Positions 9,385 to 17,927 of a stretch of DNA of 64,000 nucleotides are shown here, in pieces (the stretch's first letter is position 1; each line of letters opens with the position of its first letter). The stretch is taken from NCBI RefSeq assembly GCF_000721235.1, contig NZ_JOFH01000001.1, positions 62,001 through 126,000 of the forward strand. The letters run 5' to 3'. The notes beneath the pieces were generated by a model. That model had not been told where the DNA came from, did no database searches, and saw only the letters and a program-made list of their open reading frames with translations. The position numbers and the translations under genes are program-made. The DNA comes from Streptomyces olivaceus. GTDB lineage: Bacteria > Actinomycetota > Actinomycetes > Streptomycetales > Streptomycetaceae.

Positions 9385-9607
9385 CGGAGTGCAAAGGATC
9401 TTCACCGGCACGGCACGAACCCGCCACACCCGCCACGCCGCCCGCAGCAGTCCCCGGCGGCGGCCGGCAGCGTCGGTTCCGGCGGCTCGTGCCGCCCGCG
9501 CCGCGATCGCACCCTTTGTGGCTCCGTCCGGGCTTCGCGACCCCGTCCGGGCTTCATCACTCCGTCCGGGTTCGCCGTCCTCCGGCGTCCGTCGGGACAA
9601 TCGCCCC

Positions 9608-10663
9608 ATGACCACCACACCCCACCCGCTCGTCGCCGAGGCGCACCGCCTCGCGGACGGCCTCCTCGCCCCCTCCGCCCAGCGCGTCGACCAGGATGTC
9701 GTGCCCGCGAGTCACCTGGCGGCGGTCCGGCGCTCCGGTCTGCTCGGAGTGAGCGCGCCCGTGGAGTCCGGCGGGGCCGGCGCCCCGGACGCGGTCGCCC
9801 GCGAGGTGGCGGAGATCCTGGCCGGCGCCTGCCTGTCCACCTGGTTCGTGCAGACCCAGCACCACACGCCGGTACGGCTGCTCGGCCGGGCGGCACCCGG
9901 ACTCCCGGCCCGTGAGCGCCTGTTGCGCCCCCTGGCCGGCGGTGAGCTGCTGGCCGGCATCGCCTACGCCCACGTCCGCTCCCACCCCCGGGTACCGGTG
10001 CGCGCCACCGCCGAACGGGGAGGCGTCCGCTTCGACGGGACCGTGCCCTGGTACACGGGGTGGGGCCTGAACGACCTGATGCTGCTCGCGGGGGTGACCG
10101 GGGCCGACGAGGTGGTCTTCGCCTTCGCCGACGCCCGCGAGCAGCCGGGGCTGCGCCCCTCCCCGCCGATGCGGCTGGCGGCACTGACGGCCGCCCGGAC
10201 GGTGTCCCTGGCGCTGGACGGCCTGTGGGTGCCGGAGGAGTCCGTGGTGCTGCGCACGCCGCGGGAGGAGTTCGCCCGCGTCGACGTGCCCCGCAGCACC
10301 AACACCTCCCCGGCCGTGTTCGGGGTCGCGTACGCCGCGCTGGACCTGCTCGCCTCGGCGCCGGACGAGCGCGGCGCGGCCGACTCGCTGCGCGCGCGGG
10401 TCGACGAGGTCAGGGAGCGGGCGTACGCGCTCGCCGACCACCCCGTCCCGCACGAGCACGTCGCCGAGCGGCTGGCGCTGCGGACCCGTGCGTACGACCT
10501 CCTGCGATCCGCCACGACGGCGGCGGTGGTGGCCGGGGGCGGTCGCGCCACGAGCCTGGACCACCCGGCCCAACGCCTCGCGCGCGAGGCGATGTTCCTG
10601 CTGATCCAGGGCCAGACGACACCGGTGCGCGAGGCGCATCTGGAGGCTCTGGCAGCCGGGTGA
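9608..10663 (+). CDS. Acyl-CoA dehydrogenase-like flavoprotein
   Basis: This 351-residue protein has the acyl-CoA dehydrogenase fold: an N-terminal helical domain (residues 1-110, with LLGVSAPVESGGAGAP), a beta domain with FDGTVPWYTGWGLND, and a C-terminal four-helix bundle. It is shorter than typical acyl-CoA dehydrogenases (about 380) and lacks the clear catalytic glutamate and the C-terminal EGT-type motif, ending with LIQGQTTPVREAHL. It may therefore be a monooxygenase-type or inactive relative. ATG 9608 is chosen because the upstream frame is low-complexity GC-rich DNA. The gene stands alone and is followed at once by a hairpin. Confidence 0.78.
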   Translation: MTTTPHPLVAEAHRLADGLLAPSAQRVDQDVVPASHLAAVRRSGLLGVSAPVESGGAGAPDAVAREVAEILAGACLSTWFVQTQHHTPVRLLGRAAPGLPARERLLRPLAGGELLAGIAYAHVRSHPRVPVRATAERGGVRFDGTVPWYTGWGLNDLMLLAGVTGADEVVFAFADAREQPGLRPSPPMRLAALTAARTVSLALDGLWVPEESVVLRTPREEFARVDVPRSTNTSPAVFGVAYAALDLLASAPDERGAADSLRARVDEVRERAYALADHPVPHEHVAERLALRTRAYDLLRSATTAAVVAGGGRATSLDHPAQRLAREAMFLLIQGQTTPVREAHLEALAAG

Positions 10664-10677
10664 TCGGGGTCCCGATC
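10662..10677 (+). terminator. Short hairpin after the acyl-CoA dehydrogenase-like gene
   Basis: GATCGGG and CCCGATC form a perfect 7-base stem around the two-base spacer GT, starting within the stop codon of the preceding gene. With so short a spacer the inner pairs must open. No U-run follows. A terminator or decay-blocking role is possible. Confidence 0.4.
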
Positions 10678-10885
10678 GGGGCCCGAGCGGTCGGCCCCGC
10701 GCGATCGGCGTCTGGATGATCGTCTCGCCGTGGATCGCCAGCTCGAACCCGGACGGGCCGGTCCGCGCACCTGCGGGCCGGTCCGTGGTGCGGCTGCGGC
10801 CGGCCACGTCCGTACCGGCCGGACTGCATCCCGCCCGAAGCGGGCAGAAGCCCTCGTGCGGGGGTTCTGACGCAAAGGGGTGGAC

Positions 10886-11155
10886 ATGGAGATCGACGGC
10901 CTCATCAGTGCCATAGTCATCGGAATCGTCATCGGCGTCCTGGGCCGCCTCGTGGTGCCGGGCCGGCAGCGCATCGGCGTCCTGTGGACCATTCTCGTCG
11001 GCATCGTGGCGGCCCTGATCGGTTCATGGGTCGCGTCGGCGTTCGACGTGGCCGACACGGACGGCGTCGACTGGGTCGAGTGGCTCATCCAGATCGCTCT
11101 GGCCGCGGTCGGCGTGGCCGCGCTGGACCGGTCCAGGTCGAGGCCGGGCCGCTGA
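10886..11155 (+). CDS. GlsB/YeaQ/YmgE-family small membrane protein
   Basis: This 89-residue protein has three membrane segments: IDGLISAIVIGIVIGVLGRL, VLWTILVGIVAALIGSWVA and a last one around LIQIALAAVGVAAL. Short loops rich in glycine and arginine (VPGRQRIG) separate them. This is the transglycosylase-associated/YeaQ family, common among general-stress genes. The start ATG 10886 is preceded by AAAGGGGTGG; the alternative GTG 10880 is too close to that site. Function in detail is unknown. Confidence 0.85.
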   Translation: MEIDGLISAIVIGIVIGVLGRLVVPGRQRIGVLWTILVGIVAALIGSWVASAFDVADTDGVDWVEWLIQIALAAVGVAALDRSRSRPGR

Positions 11156-11242
11156 GCGGGCGACCGTCACCGGCCCCGGGGACCCGGGCGGCACAGGCTC
11201 GGGCCCGGGTCGGGCATCACGTCCCTGAGGAGGCCGTACGCC

Positions 11243-11545
11243 ATGGTCGTGCGGAACGCCGAACGTCCGCATCTGCGCCGTTGCGTCGAGCTGGCGACCG
11301 CGGCGCTGGAAGCCGGTGCCGAGCCGTTCGGGTCGGTGCTGGTGGGCGCGGACGGCACGGTGGCCTCGTCCGAGCAGTTGGGGACCTGGCCGGCGGAGCC
11401 GGGGGTTCCGGCGCCACCGGTGCGGCCGCCGGCGGTGCGGGACGTGGCACCGGACGTGGCGGTCGAGGGCCCGGTGCCGGAACTCACCGGACTCACCGGT
11501 GAGATCCGGGCGTTGCACCGGCGGTTCCACACGGGACGCGGCTGA
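11243..11545 (+). pseudogene. Nucleoside deaminase remnant lacking its catalytic core
   Basis: The first 35 codons (MVVRNAERPHLRRCVELATA, then EAGAEPFGSVLV) match the N-terminus of Streptomyces CMP/dCMP-type nucleoside deaminases. The last 25 (VEGPVPELTG to EIRALHRRFH) match their C-terminus. The zinc-binding HAE and PCxxC segments that should lie between are absent; the middle is a proline-rich stretch (PAEPGVPAPPVRPPAV). The protein is 100 residues against about 155-160 in the family. An internal, in-frame deletion with drift is the simplest explanation. The open frame survives, so a peptide may still be made, but it cannot deaminate. Confidence 0.65.
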
Positions 11546-11730
11546 GCCTCGCCCGTACGGTGGAGGAGGGCGGTTCCCGGGACGCCCGTCGGCAAGCGGT
11601 GTGCCCTCCCCCGCCCGCCCCGACCCTCCTACGGGCCGCGACGGCGTCCGGAGGCGCCGGACCCGGGGCCCGCTTATGGTGATCGAGTGGCGCCGACCAC
11701 GGGTCCGCGACGGGCGCCCGGGAGGCATCG

Positions 11731-13362
11731 ATGCAGGTCGAGCTGGAGACGTGGCCCTCGGTCCGGCGCTGCGCGGTCACCGGGGTGCTCGGGCTGACCC
11801 TGCTGGGCCTGGGACTTCCCGGCACCGGACCGCCTCGCGCGAGCGCGCGCGACACCGGCCCCGGCCTCGCCCGGTTCTACGACCAGAGGATCGCGTGGTC
11901 GTCCTGCGAGGGCCTGGAGATGCCGAAGGACCTCCAGTGCGGCAAGGTCACCGTCCCCCTCGACTACGCGCACCCCGGTGGGAAGACCCTCGACGTGGCC
12001 CTCGCCCGCTACCGTGCGACCGGCGACCCGCAGGGCTCGGTGCTGCTGAACTTCGGCGGTCCCGGCGGCTCAGGCGTCAACGAACTCGCGGCCGGTGGCA
12101 AGGAGTTCATGCATCTCACCAACGGCTACGACGTGGTGACCTTCGACCCCCGCGGCGTGGGCCGCTCCTCTCCGGTGACCTGCGGTCCGGCCAGCCTGAA
12201 GATCATGGAGGCGACCGGCTCGGACGAGGCGGCGGAGCCCGCGGACGTGCTGAACCGGCTGCGGGACGCGGCGGACGAGTGCGCGAAGTACTCCGGTCCC
12301 GTACTGCCGCACATAGGCACGGTCGACGCCGCCCGCGACATGGAGGTGATGCGCCGGGCCCTCGGCGACGGCCGGCTCAACTACCTCGGCTTCTCCTACG
12401 GAACCCGGCTGGGCGCGGTGTACGCCGCGCAGTTCCCGGACCGGGTCGGCCGGATGGTGCTCGACGGTGTGGACACCCTGACCGAACCGCTGACCGAGCA
12501 GGGGCTGGCCGGGGCCCGGGGACAGCAGACGGCGCTGGACAACTTCCTCGACTGGTGCGTGCGGGACGTCGCCTGCCCGCTCGGCCGGGACGCCCGGAAC
12601 GCCCGGGCCGAGGTGGAACGGCTCGTCGCCTCGCTGGACTCCGAGCCGGTGCCGACGGGCTTCGGGGAGCCCTTCACCGGCCAGGACCTGGTCGGAGCCG
12701 TCGGCCAGGCGCTGTACAGCCAGGAGTTGTGGCCCTCGCTGGAGCGCGCGCTGGCCCAGCTGGTCGAGAACGGGGACCCGAGCGGTCTGCAGGGTTTCTC
12801 CTCCGGCGGCGTGACGTTCCCGGTGCGTGAGCCGGTACGTACGGCGGACCGGGGGGACGGGGGCGCGGGTCTCACGGCCGAGGAGGACGTCCCGATGGAC
12901 AACCTCCCGGCCGCCCTGATGGCGATCAACTGCGCCGACGACCCGGACCGTCCCACCGCGAAGGAGATCACCGGATCCCTGGACCGGCTGCGGGCACGCT
13001 ACGAGGAGGCGTCGCCGGTCTTCGGCCGCTACCGCCTCACCCAGGTCCTCATGTGCTACGGGCGCCCCAGGGGGACGGATTACGTCCGTGACGACGTGAA
13101 GGACCTCGACACCGCGAAGATGCTGCTCGTCGGCACCCGGGGCGACCCGGCCACGCCCTACCGCTGGACCACGCAGACGGCGGAGCGGCTCGGTTCCGCG
13201 GCCGTGGTCCTCGACAACCACGGCGAGGGACACACGGGCTACGCCTCCTCCCTCTGCGTGCACCGCAAGGTCGACGACTTCCTGCTCTACGGCACCCTGC
13301 CGCCCGACGGCAGCTCGTGCGGACCCGAGGACCCCGCGAACTCGGAGGGCGGGTCCGGCTGA
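11731..13362 (+). CDS. Secreted alpha/beta-hydrolase, tripeptidyl aminopeptidase (SlpD/E, TAP) type
   Basis: This 543-residue protein belongs to the secreted peptidase group that includes Streptomyces tripeptidyl aminopeptidase, with a TAP-like C-terminal domain. A signal peptide with a GLTLLGLGLP core fills residues 1-40. The oxyanion segment LNFGGPGGSGVN, the nucleophile S222 in GFSYGTRLG, the acid D472 in GTRGDPATPY and H501 in NHGEGHTGY make a complete catalytic triad. It probably removes tripeptides from the N-terminus of extracellular proteins. It stands alone and the next gene begins about 90 bases downstream. The exact substrate range is not readable. Confidence 0.9.
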   Translation: MQVELETWPSVRRCAVTGVLGLTLLGLGLPGTGPPRASARDTGPGLARFYDQRIAWSSCEGLEMPKDLQCGKVTVPLDYAHPGGKTLDVALARYRATGDPQGSVLLNFGGPGGSGVNELAAGGKEFMHLTNGYDVVTFDPRGVGRSSPVTCGPASLKIMEATGSDEAAEPADVLNRLRDAADECAKYSGPVLPHIGTVDAARDMEVMRRALGDGRLNYLGFSYGTRLGAVYAAQFPDRVGRMVLDGVDTLTEPLTEQGLAGARGQQTALDNFLDWCVRDVACPLGRDARNARAEVERLVASLDSEPVPTGFGEPFTGQDLVGAVGQALYSQELWPSLERALAQLVENGDPSGLQGFSSGGVTFPVREPVRTADRGDGGAGLTAEEDVPMDNLPAALMAINCADDPDRPTAKEITGSLDRLRARYEEASPVFGRYRLTQVLMCYGRPRGTDYVRDDVKDLDTAKMLLVGTRGDPATPYRWTTQTAERLGSAAVVLDNHGEGHTGYASSLCVHRKVDDFLLYGTLPPDGSSCGPEDPANSEGGSG

Positions 13363-13452
13363 GCCGCCCCGTCTTGACGACCGTGAAACCCTGGCCGTGG
13401 CAGAGGCACCCGTCGGCGGGTGCGCGGCGGTCGGGGAAGGAGCGCGCGGGAC

Positions 13453-14469
13453 GTGAGCGGACTTCTGGGTGTGGCGGTCCTGGGCGCGGGGCACATGGGC
13501 GCCGACCACGTACGACGCCTCGACCGGGTGGTGAGCGGCGCCAGGGTGGCCGCGGTCGCGGACCCCGATCCCGAGCGCGCCGAGGAGGCCGTGGGCGGAA
13601 TCGAGAAGGTCACCGTGCACACGGAGGCCGAGGCCGCGCTGGACGCCCCGGGGGTCGACGCCGTCCTGGTCGCCTCGCCCGGCGAGGCCCACGAGGAGGC
13701 CCTGCTCGCGGCCTTCGCCCGGGGGCTGCCGGTCCTGTGCGAGAAGCCGATGGTGCCGGACTCCGCGGGTGCGCTGCGCGTGGTGGAGGCGGAGGCGCGG
13801 CTGGACCGGCGGCTGGCGCAGATCGGCTTCATGCGGCGCTACGACACCGAGTACCGGCGGCTGAAGTCCCTGCTGGACGGCGGGCGGCTGGGCCGGCCGC
13901 TGATGCTGCACTGCGTGCACCGCAACGTCTCCTCCCCGCCGCACTTCACCTCCTCGATGCTGGTCACCAGCTCCGTCTCGCACGAGATCGACGCGGCCCG
14001 CTGGCTGCTCGGCCAGGAGCTGAGCGCGGTCACCGTGCTGCGGCCGCGGCCGTCGGCGGGTGCGCCCGACGGGCTGCTCGACCCGCAGTTGGTGCTCTTC
14101 GAGACGGAGGGCGGTGCCGTGGTGGACGTGGAGATCTTCGTCAACTGCGGCTTCGGCTACGAGGTGCGCTGCGAGGCGGTCTGCGAGGCGGGCAGCGCCC
14201 GTATCGGCCAGGCGCACACCATGGTCGTGACCTCGGCGGGCGACGCACGCGAGGAGGTGCCGCAGGACTACCTCGTACGGTTCGCGGACGCCTACGACCG
14301 CCAGGTGCAGACCTGGGTGGACGCCACCCGCCGGGGGCGGGTCACCGGTCCGGGCAGCTGGGACGGATACGCCGCCGCCGCGGTGGCCGAGGCCGGGGTG
14401 CGGGCGCTGGAGACGGGCGCGCGCACGCCCGTGGAACTGGCACCGCGGCCGTCCCGCCGCCACCCCTGA
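13453..14469 (+). CDS. Gfo/Idh/MocA-family oxidoreductase (inositol 2-dehydrogenase-like)
   Basis: This 338-residue enzyme binds NAD(P) through a Rossmann domain (GAGHMG at residues 11-16, acidic D near the end of strand two) and has the family's EKP motif at E97-K98-P99. The catalytic region DAARW follows H177 (HEIDAARW). These features match myo-inositol and related sugar dehydrogenases, and the substrate is probably a polyol or sugar. The GTG start at 13453 has AAGGAG about ten bases upstream and gives the normal family length; the frame stays open to 13420. There are no inositol genes beside it, so the pathway is unknown. Confidence 0.86.
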   Translation: MSGLLGVAVLGAGHMGADHVRRLDRVVSGARVAAVADPDPERAEEAVGGIEKVTVHTEAEAALDAPGVDAVLVASPGEAHEEALLAAFARGLPVLCEKPMVPDSAGALRVVEAEARLDRRLAQIGFMRRYDTEYRRLKSLLDGGRLGRPLMLHCVHRNVSSPPHFTSSMLVTSSVSHEIDAARWLLGQELSAVTVLRPRPSAGAPDGLLDPQLVLFETEGGAVVDVEIFVNCGFGYEVRCEAVCEAGSARIGQAHTMVVTSAGDAREEVPQDYLVRFADAYDRQVQTWVDATRRGRVTGPGSWDGYAAAAVAEAGVRALETGARTPVELAPRPSRRHP

Positions 14470-14743
14470 GGGAACGAGGGTCCACCGAACAGAGGAACGA
14501 CGATGCCGACGCCGCCGGCATCGGTCAAATCCCGTAGCGCACCTACGACTTGCCGGTCCGGCCGGGTACACCGACCGCGTACCGGAGTCACTGCGGGAAG
14601 ACGCTGGCATATGCCATGAGCACCACCGTATCGTGTCTTGCCGAATCCCTTACGGGGCGTGGCGGGCTGTGCCACAGTCGTAACGGTCCTTCCGCCGGCC
14701 CCGGTTCCTTCTCGGTCGTACCCTCTGCACATCGGAGTGCGTC

Positions 14744-16084
14744 ATGTCGTCCCATCTCTCCGCGGACCGCCCCGCCGCACAGCCGCCGGGACGCGGCTCC
14801 GTCGAGTCCCTGATAACGCAGACGCGGCGGCTGCGGGGCGACGTGGACGCGGTGCGCCGGGACAGCCGGGGCGACGGCAGCGACCCCGAGGGGCGCTGGC
14901 AGCGCGCGCTCTACGACCTGGCACTGCACCAGCTCACGGACCTCGACGCGCACCTGGCGCAGCTGAGGGACGGTCCGGCTCCCCCGCCGCGGGCCGGCTC
15001 GCTGCTCAGCCGGGTCGGCAGCGCCGAGTGGAACCTGCTGACGGACGAGGCCGACTGGTCAGCGGAGCTCTTCGCGATCCTCGGCCGCGACCGCGGGTCC
15101 GTCCCCCTGAGCCTCGACGAACTCCCCTCCCTGGTACCGGCGGAGGACCGCCCGAAGCTGACCGCGATGGTCACGGACTGCCTCGTGGACGGCCGCCCCA
15201 TCGACGGGGAGTTCCGCGTCGTTCACCCCGGAGGCGCCTTACGCACCGTGCACATGATGGGTGAGCCCGTCCTCGACGCCGACGGCAGTACCGCCTCGAT
15301 GTGGGCGGTCCTGCGGGACGTCAGCGAACTCCGGCGCTGCCGACGGGCGGTGAGCGAGTCCCGGGACTCGCTGCGGGGCCCGGCACCGCGGTCGGGCCCC
15401 GGACCACGTACCTCGCGGGAACCGGGGGACAGACCGGGGCAGTCCGCGTCACCCCCTTGGCACGGTCTCCTGCGATTCCCGCACGAGGGGCGGCCGGGGC
15501 TCGATCTGGCCACCGCCTACCTGCCCCCGGCGGCCTCCCCCACCCGCACCCACCGGTACGGCGCCTGGTACGACGCGTGCCCGCTGGCCGGTGGCGACGA
15601 GACCCTGCTCGCCACGGGCCACCTCCCCGGCCCGGACGAGACCGGGGGTCCGGCGGTGCTGATCGGTGCCCTGCGCGGACTGGCCGCGGCGGGCACCCGG
15701 CCCGGGCAACTCCCGGGCCGGATCGCCGGATTCCTCGAGAACACCGCCCTGCCGCCGGTGCGCTCCGCCCTGTACTGCGGCTACCGTCCCGGCACCCGCG
15801 CCCTGAGCTGGGCCCACGCGGGCGACCCGGTCCCGCTGCTGCTGTTCCGCGACGGGGCTGGGCACGGGCTGTCCGGGCAGGCCGGGGCGACCCTCCGGCC
15901 CGGCGATCTGCTGCTCCTGCACGCCGGCGCACCGGCGGCCGTGGAGCGACTCGTCTCCCTGGCCCCCCGCCTGGCCGGCGCGGAATCGGCCCGGGACGGT
16001 GCGCGGATCGTGGCCCGGGCACTCGCCGAGTCCGACCCTGAACGGACGGACGCCTGCGTACTGCTGGCCCGGGTGACCGCCTGA
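14744..16084 (+). CDS. PAS-SpoIIE-type protein, probable pseudophosphatase, with TTA codon
   Basis: This 446-residue protein has an N-terminal helix, a PAS-like domain (about 90-200) and a C-terminal PP2C/SpoIIE domain (about 230-446). In active relatives the metal ligands lie in GGDWYD, GD-x-x-GHG and a final DD motif. Here the corresponding sites read YGAWYD, TGHLPGPD and TDACVLL, so the metal-binding aspartates are missing. The fold elements ALSWAHAGDPVPLLL and LRPGDLLLLHAG remain. It is therefore probably a binding or sensing protein rather than a phosphatase. Leu166 is encoded by TTA (15239-15241), which makes translation bldA-dependent. An anti-anti-sigma partner is not visible nearby. 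Confidence 0.8.
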   Translation: MSSHLSADRPAAQPPGRGSVESLITQTRRLRGDVDAVRRDSRGDGSDPEGRWQRALYDLALHQLTDLDAHLAQLRDGPAPPPRAGSLLSRVGSAEWNLLTDEADWSAELFAILGRDRGSVPLSLDELPSLVPAEDRPKLTAMVTDCLVDGRPIDGEFRVVHPGGALRTVHMMGEPVLDADGSTASMWAVLRDVSELRRCRRAVSESRDSLRGPAPRSGPGPRTSREPGDRPGQSASPPWHGLLRFPHEGRPGLDLATAYLPPAASPTRTHRYGAWYDACPLAGGDETLLATGHLPGPDETGGPAVLIGALRGLAAAGTRPGQLPGRIAGFLENTALPPVRSALYCGYRPGTRALSWAHAGDPVPLLLFRDGAGHGLSGQAGATLRPGDLLLLHAGAPAAVERLVSLAPRLAGAESARDGARIVARALAESDPERTDACVLLARVTA

Positions 16085-16108
16085 GTCGCGACGCGTGGGG
16101 CGCCGTGC

Positions 16109-17623
16109 CTACGCCGGTGCCACGCCGCCCCTCCCCCTTCCCGTGGGGCCCTTGGGCGCCTTCCCCTTGGGCAGCGTGAGTTCGATCTCCTCGCGCAGCT
16201 CCCGGATCCTCGGGTATCCGGCGTACTCGGCGGTGAGCCGGTACATCTGGCGCAGCCGGTCCCAGGTCCGCTGGGAGGAGTTGGAGCCCATCGACACCAG
16301 GGCCAGGCGGGCGTAGCGGTCCGCCTGTTCCGGGTCGTCGGCGATGAAGCAGGCGGAGGCCATCGACAGGTAGTCGAAGATCTTCGACCGCTGCCGGCCG
16401 TCGATCCTGAGGGCCAGAGCCTTGTCCGCGTAGTGCTGGGCGTGCGCGGCGGCCCCCGGTTCGAACTCGGCGAGCGTCCGGTAGGCCAGGGCCTGCATGC
16501 CGTACAGGTCCTCCTCCTTGAACGTCTGCATCCAGTCCGGGGGCGGCGCGTCCGCCTTGTCGGAGACGAAGAGGTCCTCGGCGCGTCCCAGGGTGCGGCG
16601 CATGGCCTGGCCCTTGCCCATGGACGCCTGCGCCCAGGCCTCAATGGTGTACAGCATGGCCTTGGTGCGTGGCAGCACCTGCTCGCCGGAGCCGGACTGG
16701 GCGAGTTTCATGAGGTCCAGCGCCTCGTCGGGCCGGCCCAGGTGGACCATCTGGCGGGCCGCGCGGGAGAGCGCCTCCCCGGCGCGGGGCCGGTCGCCGC
16801 CCTCGCGTGCGGCGTGCGCGGCGATGACGAAGTACTTCTGGGCCGTGGGCTCCAGGCCGACGTCGTGCGACATCCAGCCCGCGAGGACGGCCAGGTTGGC
16901 GGCGACGCCCCACAGGCGCCGCTGCAGATGGGATGGGTGGTGGTAGGCGAGCATGCCGCCCACCTCGTTGAGCTGGCCCACGACCGCCTTGCGCTGGAGC
17001 CCGCCGCCACGGGCGGCGTCCCAGGCGCGGAACACTTCGACCGAGCGCTCCAGTTCCTCCACTTCCTGCGCCCCGATGGGGGCGGCCTCGTAGCGGTCGA
17101 ACCCGGCGGGGTCGGCGTGCAGGGGGTGGTGGAGGTCGGGGGCGTCGGCCGCGAGGGCCGGGTCGGCGTGCAGCCAGTCGTGCATGGCGCTGCTGAGTGC
17201 GGAGCCCGCGGCGAGCGCGGCGCCCGCGCCCACCAAGCCGCGTCGGTTGAGCATGAGGTCCATTCCCGTGAATTCGGTGAGGACCGCCGCAGTCCGCTCG
17301 GGCGCCCACGGCACTCCGTCGGGATGCTCCTTGCTCCCGTCGTGTGGCCGTTTCCCCGCACGCCCGTGCCGGACCAGACCGAGGTCCTCGATGGTCACGA
17401 CACGGCCGAGACGCTCGGTGAACAGAGCTGCCAGCACCCGCGGCACGGGATCGCGCGGGATCTCTCCCATGTCGATCCACCGCCGCACCCGCGAGGTGTC
17501 GGTCGCCAGCTGGGGGTGGCCCATGGCCGCCGCCTGCCGGTTGACCAGCCTCGCGAGTTCGCCCTTGGACCAGCCGGCCAGGCCGAACAGGTCCGACAGA
17601 CGGGTGTTGGGTTCTCCGCTCAC
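16109..17623 (-). CDS. NsdA-like regulatory protein
   Basis: This 504-residue protein resembles NsdA of S. coelicolor, a repressor-like protein that delays differentiation and antibiotic production, and its paralogues. Residues 1-85 look like a helix-turn-helix (LFGLAGWSKGELARLVNR, then TDTSRVRRWIDMGEIPRDP). The rest is mostly helical and repeat-like (TPR type), with AYHHPSHLQRRLWGVAANLA and LSRAARQMVHLGRPDEALDL. GTG 17623 gives MSGEPNTRLSDLFGL; the longer open frame back to 17929 is GC-rich non-coding sequence. It is divergent from a phosphotransferase-like gene with 304 bases between. The regulator-like role is by family; its targets are unknown. Confidence 0.83.
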   Translation of the reverse strand: MSGEPNTRLSDLFGLAGWSKGELARLVNRQAAAMGHPQLATDTSRVRRWIDMGEIPRDPVPRVLAALFTERLGRVVTIEDLGLVRHGRAGKRPHDGSKEHPDGVPWAPERTAAVLTEFTGMDLMLNRRGLVGAGAALAAGSALSSAMHDWLHADPALAADAPDLHHPLHADPAGFDRYEAAPIGAQEVEELERSVEVFRAWDAARGGGLQRKAVVGQLNEVGGMLAYHHPSHLQRRLWGVAANLAVLAGWMSHDVGLEPTAQKYFVIAAHAAREGGDRPRAGEALSRAARQMVHLGRPDEALDLMKLAQSGSGEQVLPRTKAMLYTIEAWAQASMGKGQAMRRTLGRAEDLFVSDKADAPPPDWMQTFKEEDLYGMQALAYRTLAEFEPGAAAHAQHYADKALALRIDGRQRSKIFDYLSMASACFIADDPEQADRYARLALVSMGSNSSQRTWDRLRQMYRLTAEYAGYPRIRELREEIELTLPKGKAPKGPTGRGRGGVAPA

Positions 17624-17927
17624 GTCAAGCCCCCAGGTTCTCGGCTGAGTTGACAGTAGCCCCGTGCGGGTTGCCGGGCGACTATTCGCCACCGTTCGCC
17701 AGGGTGCGCCAGATGGTGTGCCACGGCCGTGCGGGTGTCGGGTAGGAATGCGCCACCCCGACCCGGTCGCCGCGGGAGTACTCCCCAGGGTGTTCCCCGA
17801 CGGCCGGTCGGGAGGCGCCACGGCTCTCGCAAGACGGCCCTTCCGTACGGACGGCGGGGCGCCGGTCTGCAGGCAGGCACAACAGGCAAGCAGGCACAGC
17901 AGGCACACGAAGGGATCTGTCTCGCCC
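17624..17927. other. Divergent promoter region between the NsdA-like and kinase-fold genes
   Basis: These 304 bases contain no gene. Near the right end, 17870-17905, the hexamer CAGGCA occurs five times (17870, 17874, 17883, 17891 and 17900), and the array ends a few bases before the GAAGGGA ribosome site of the kinase-fold gene. The repeats may bind a regulator or affect translation of the TTA-containing gene. The left part is GC-rich with no clear -10/-35 that I can assign. Confidence 0.45.

Noticed and set aside
11316..12830. 504-codon plus frame
   Set aside because: Out-of-frame shadow of the tripeptidyl-aminopeptidase-like gene; arginine/glycine-rich.
14501..14523. CGATGCCG/CGGCATCG hairpin as a terminator of the Idh/MocA gene
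   Set aside because: Eight-base stem without U-tract; possible but too weak to list.
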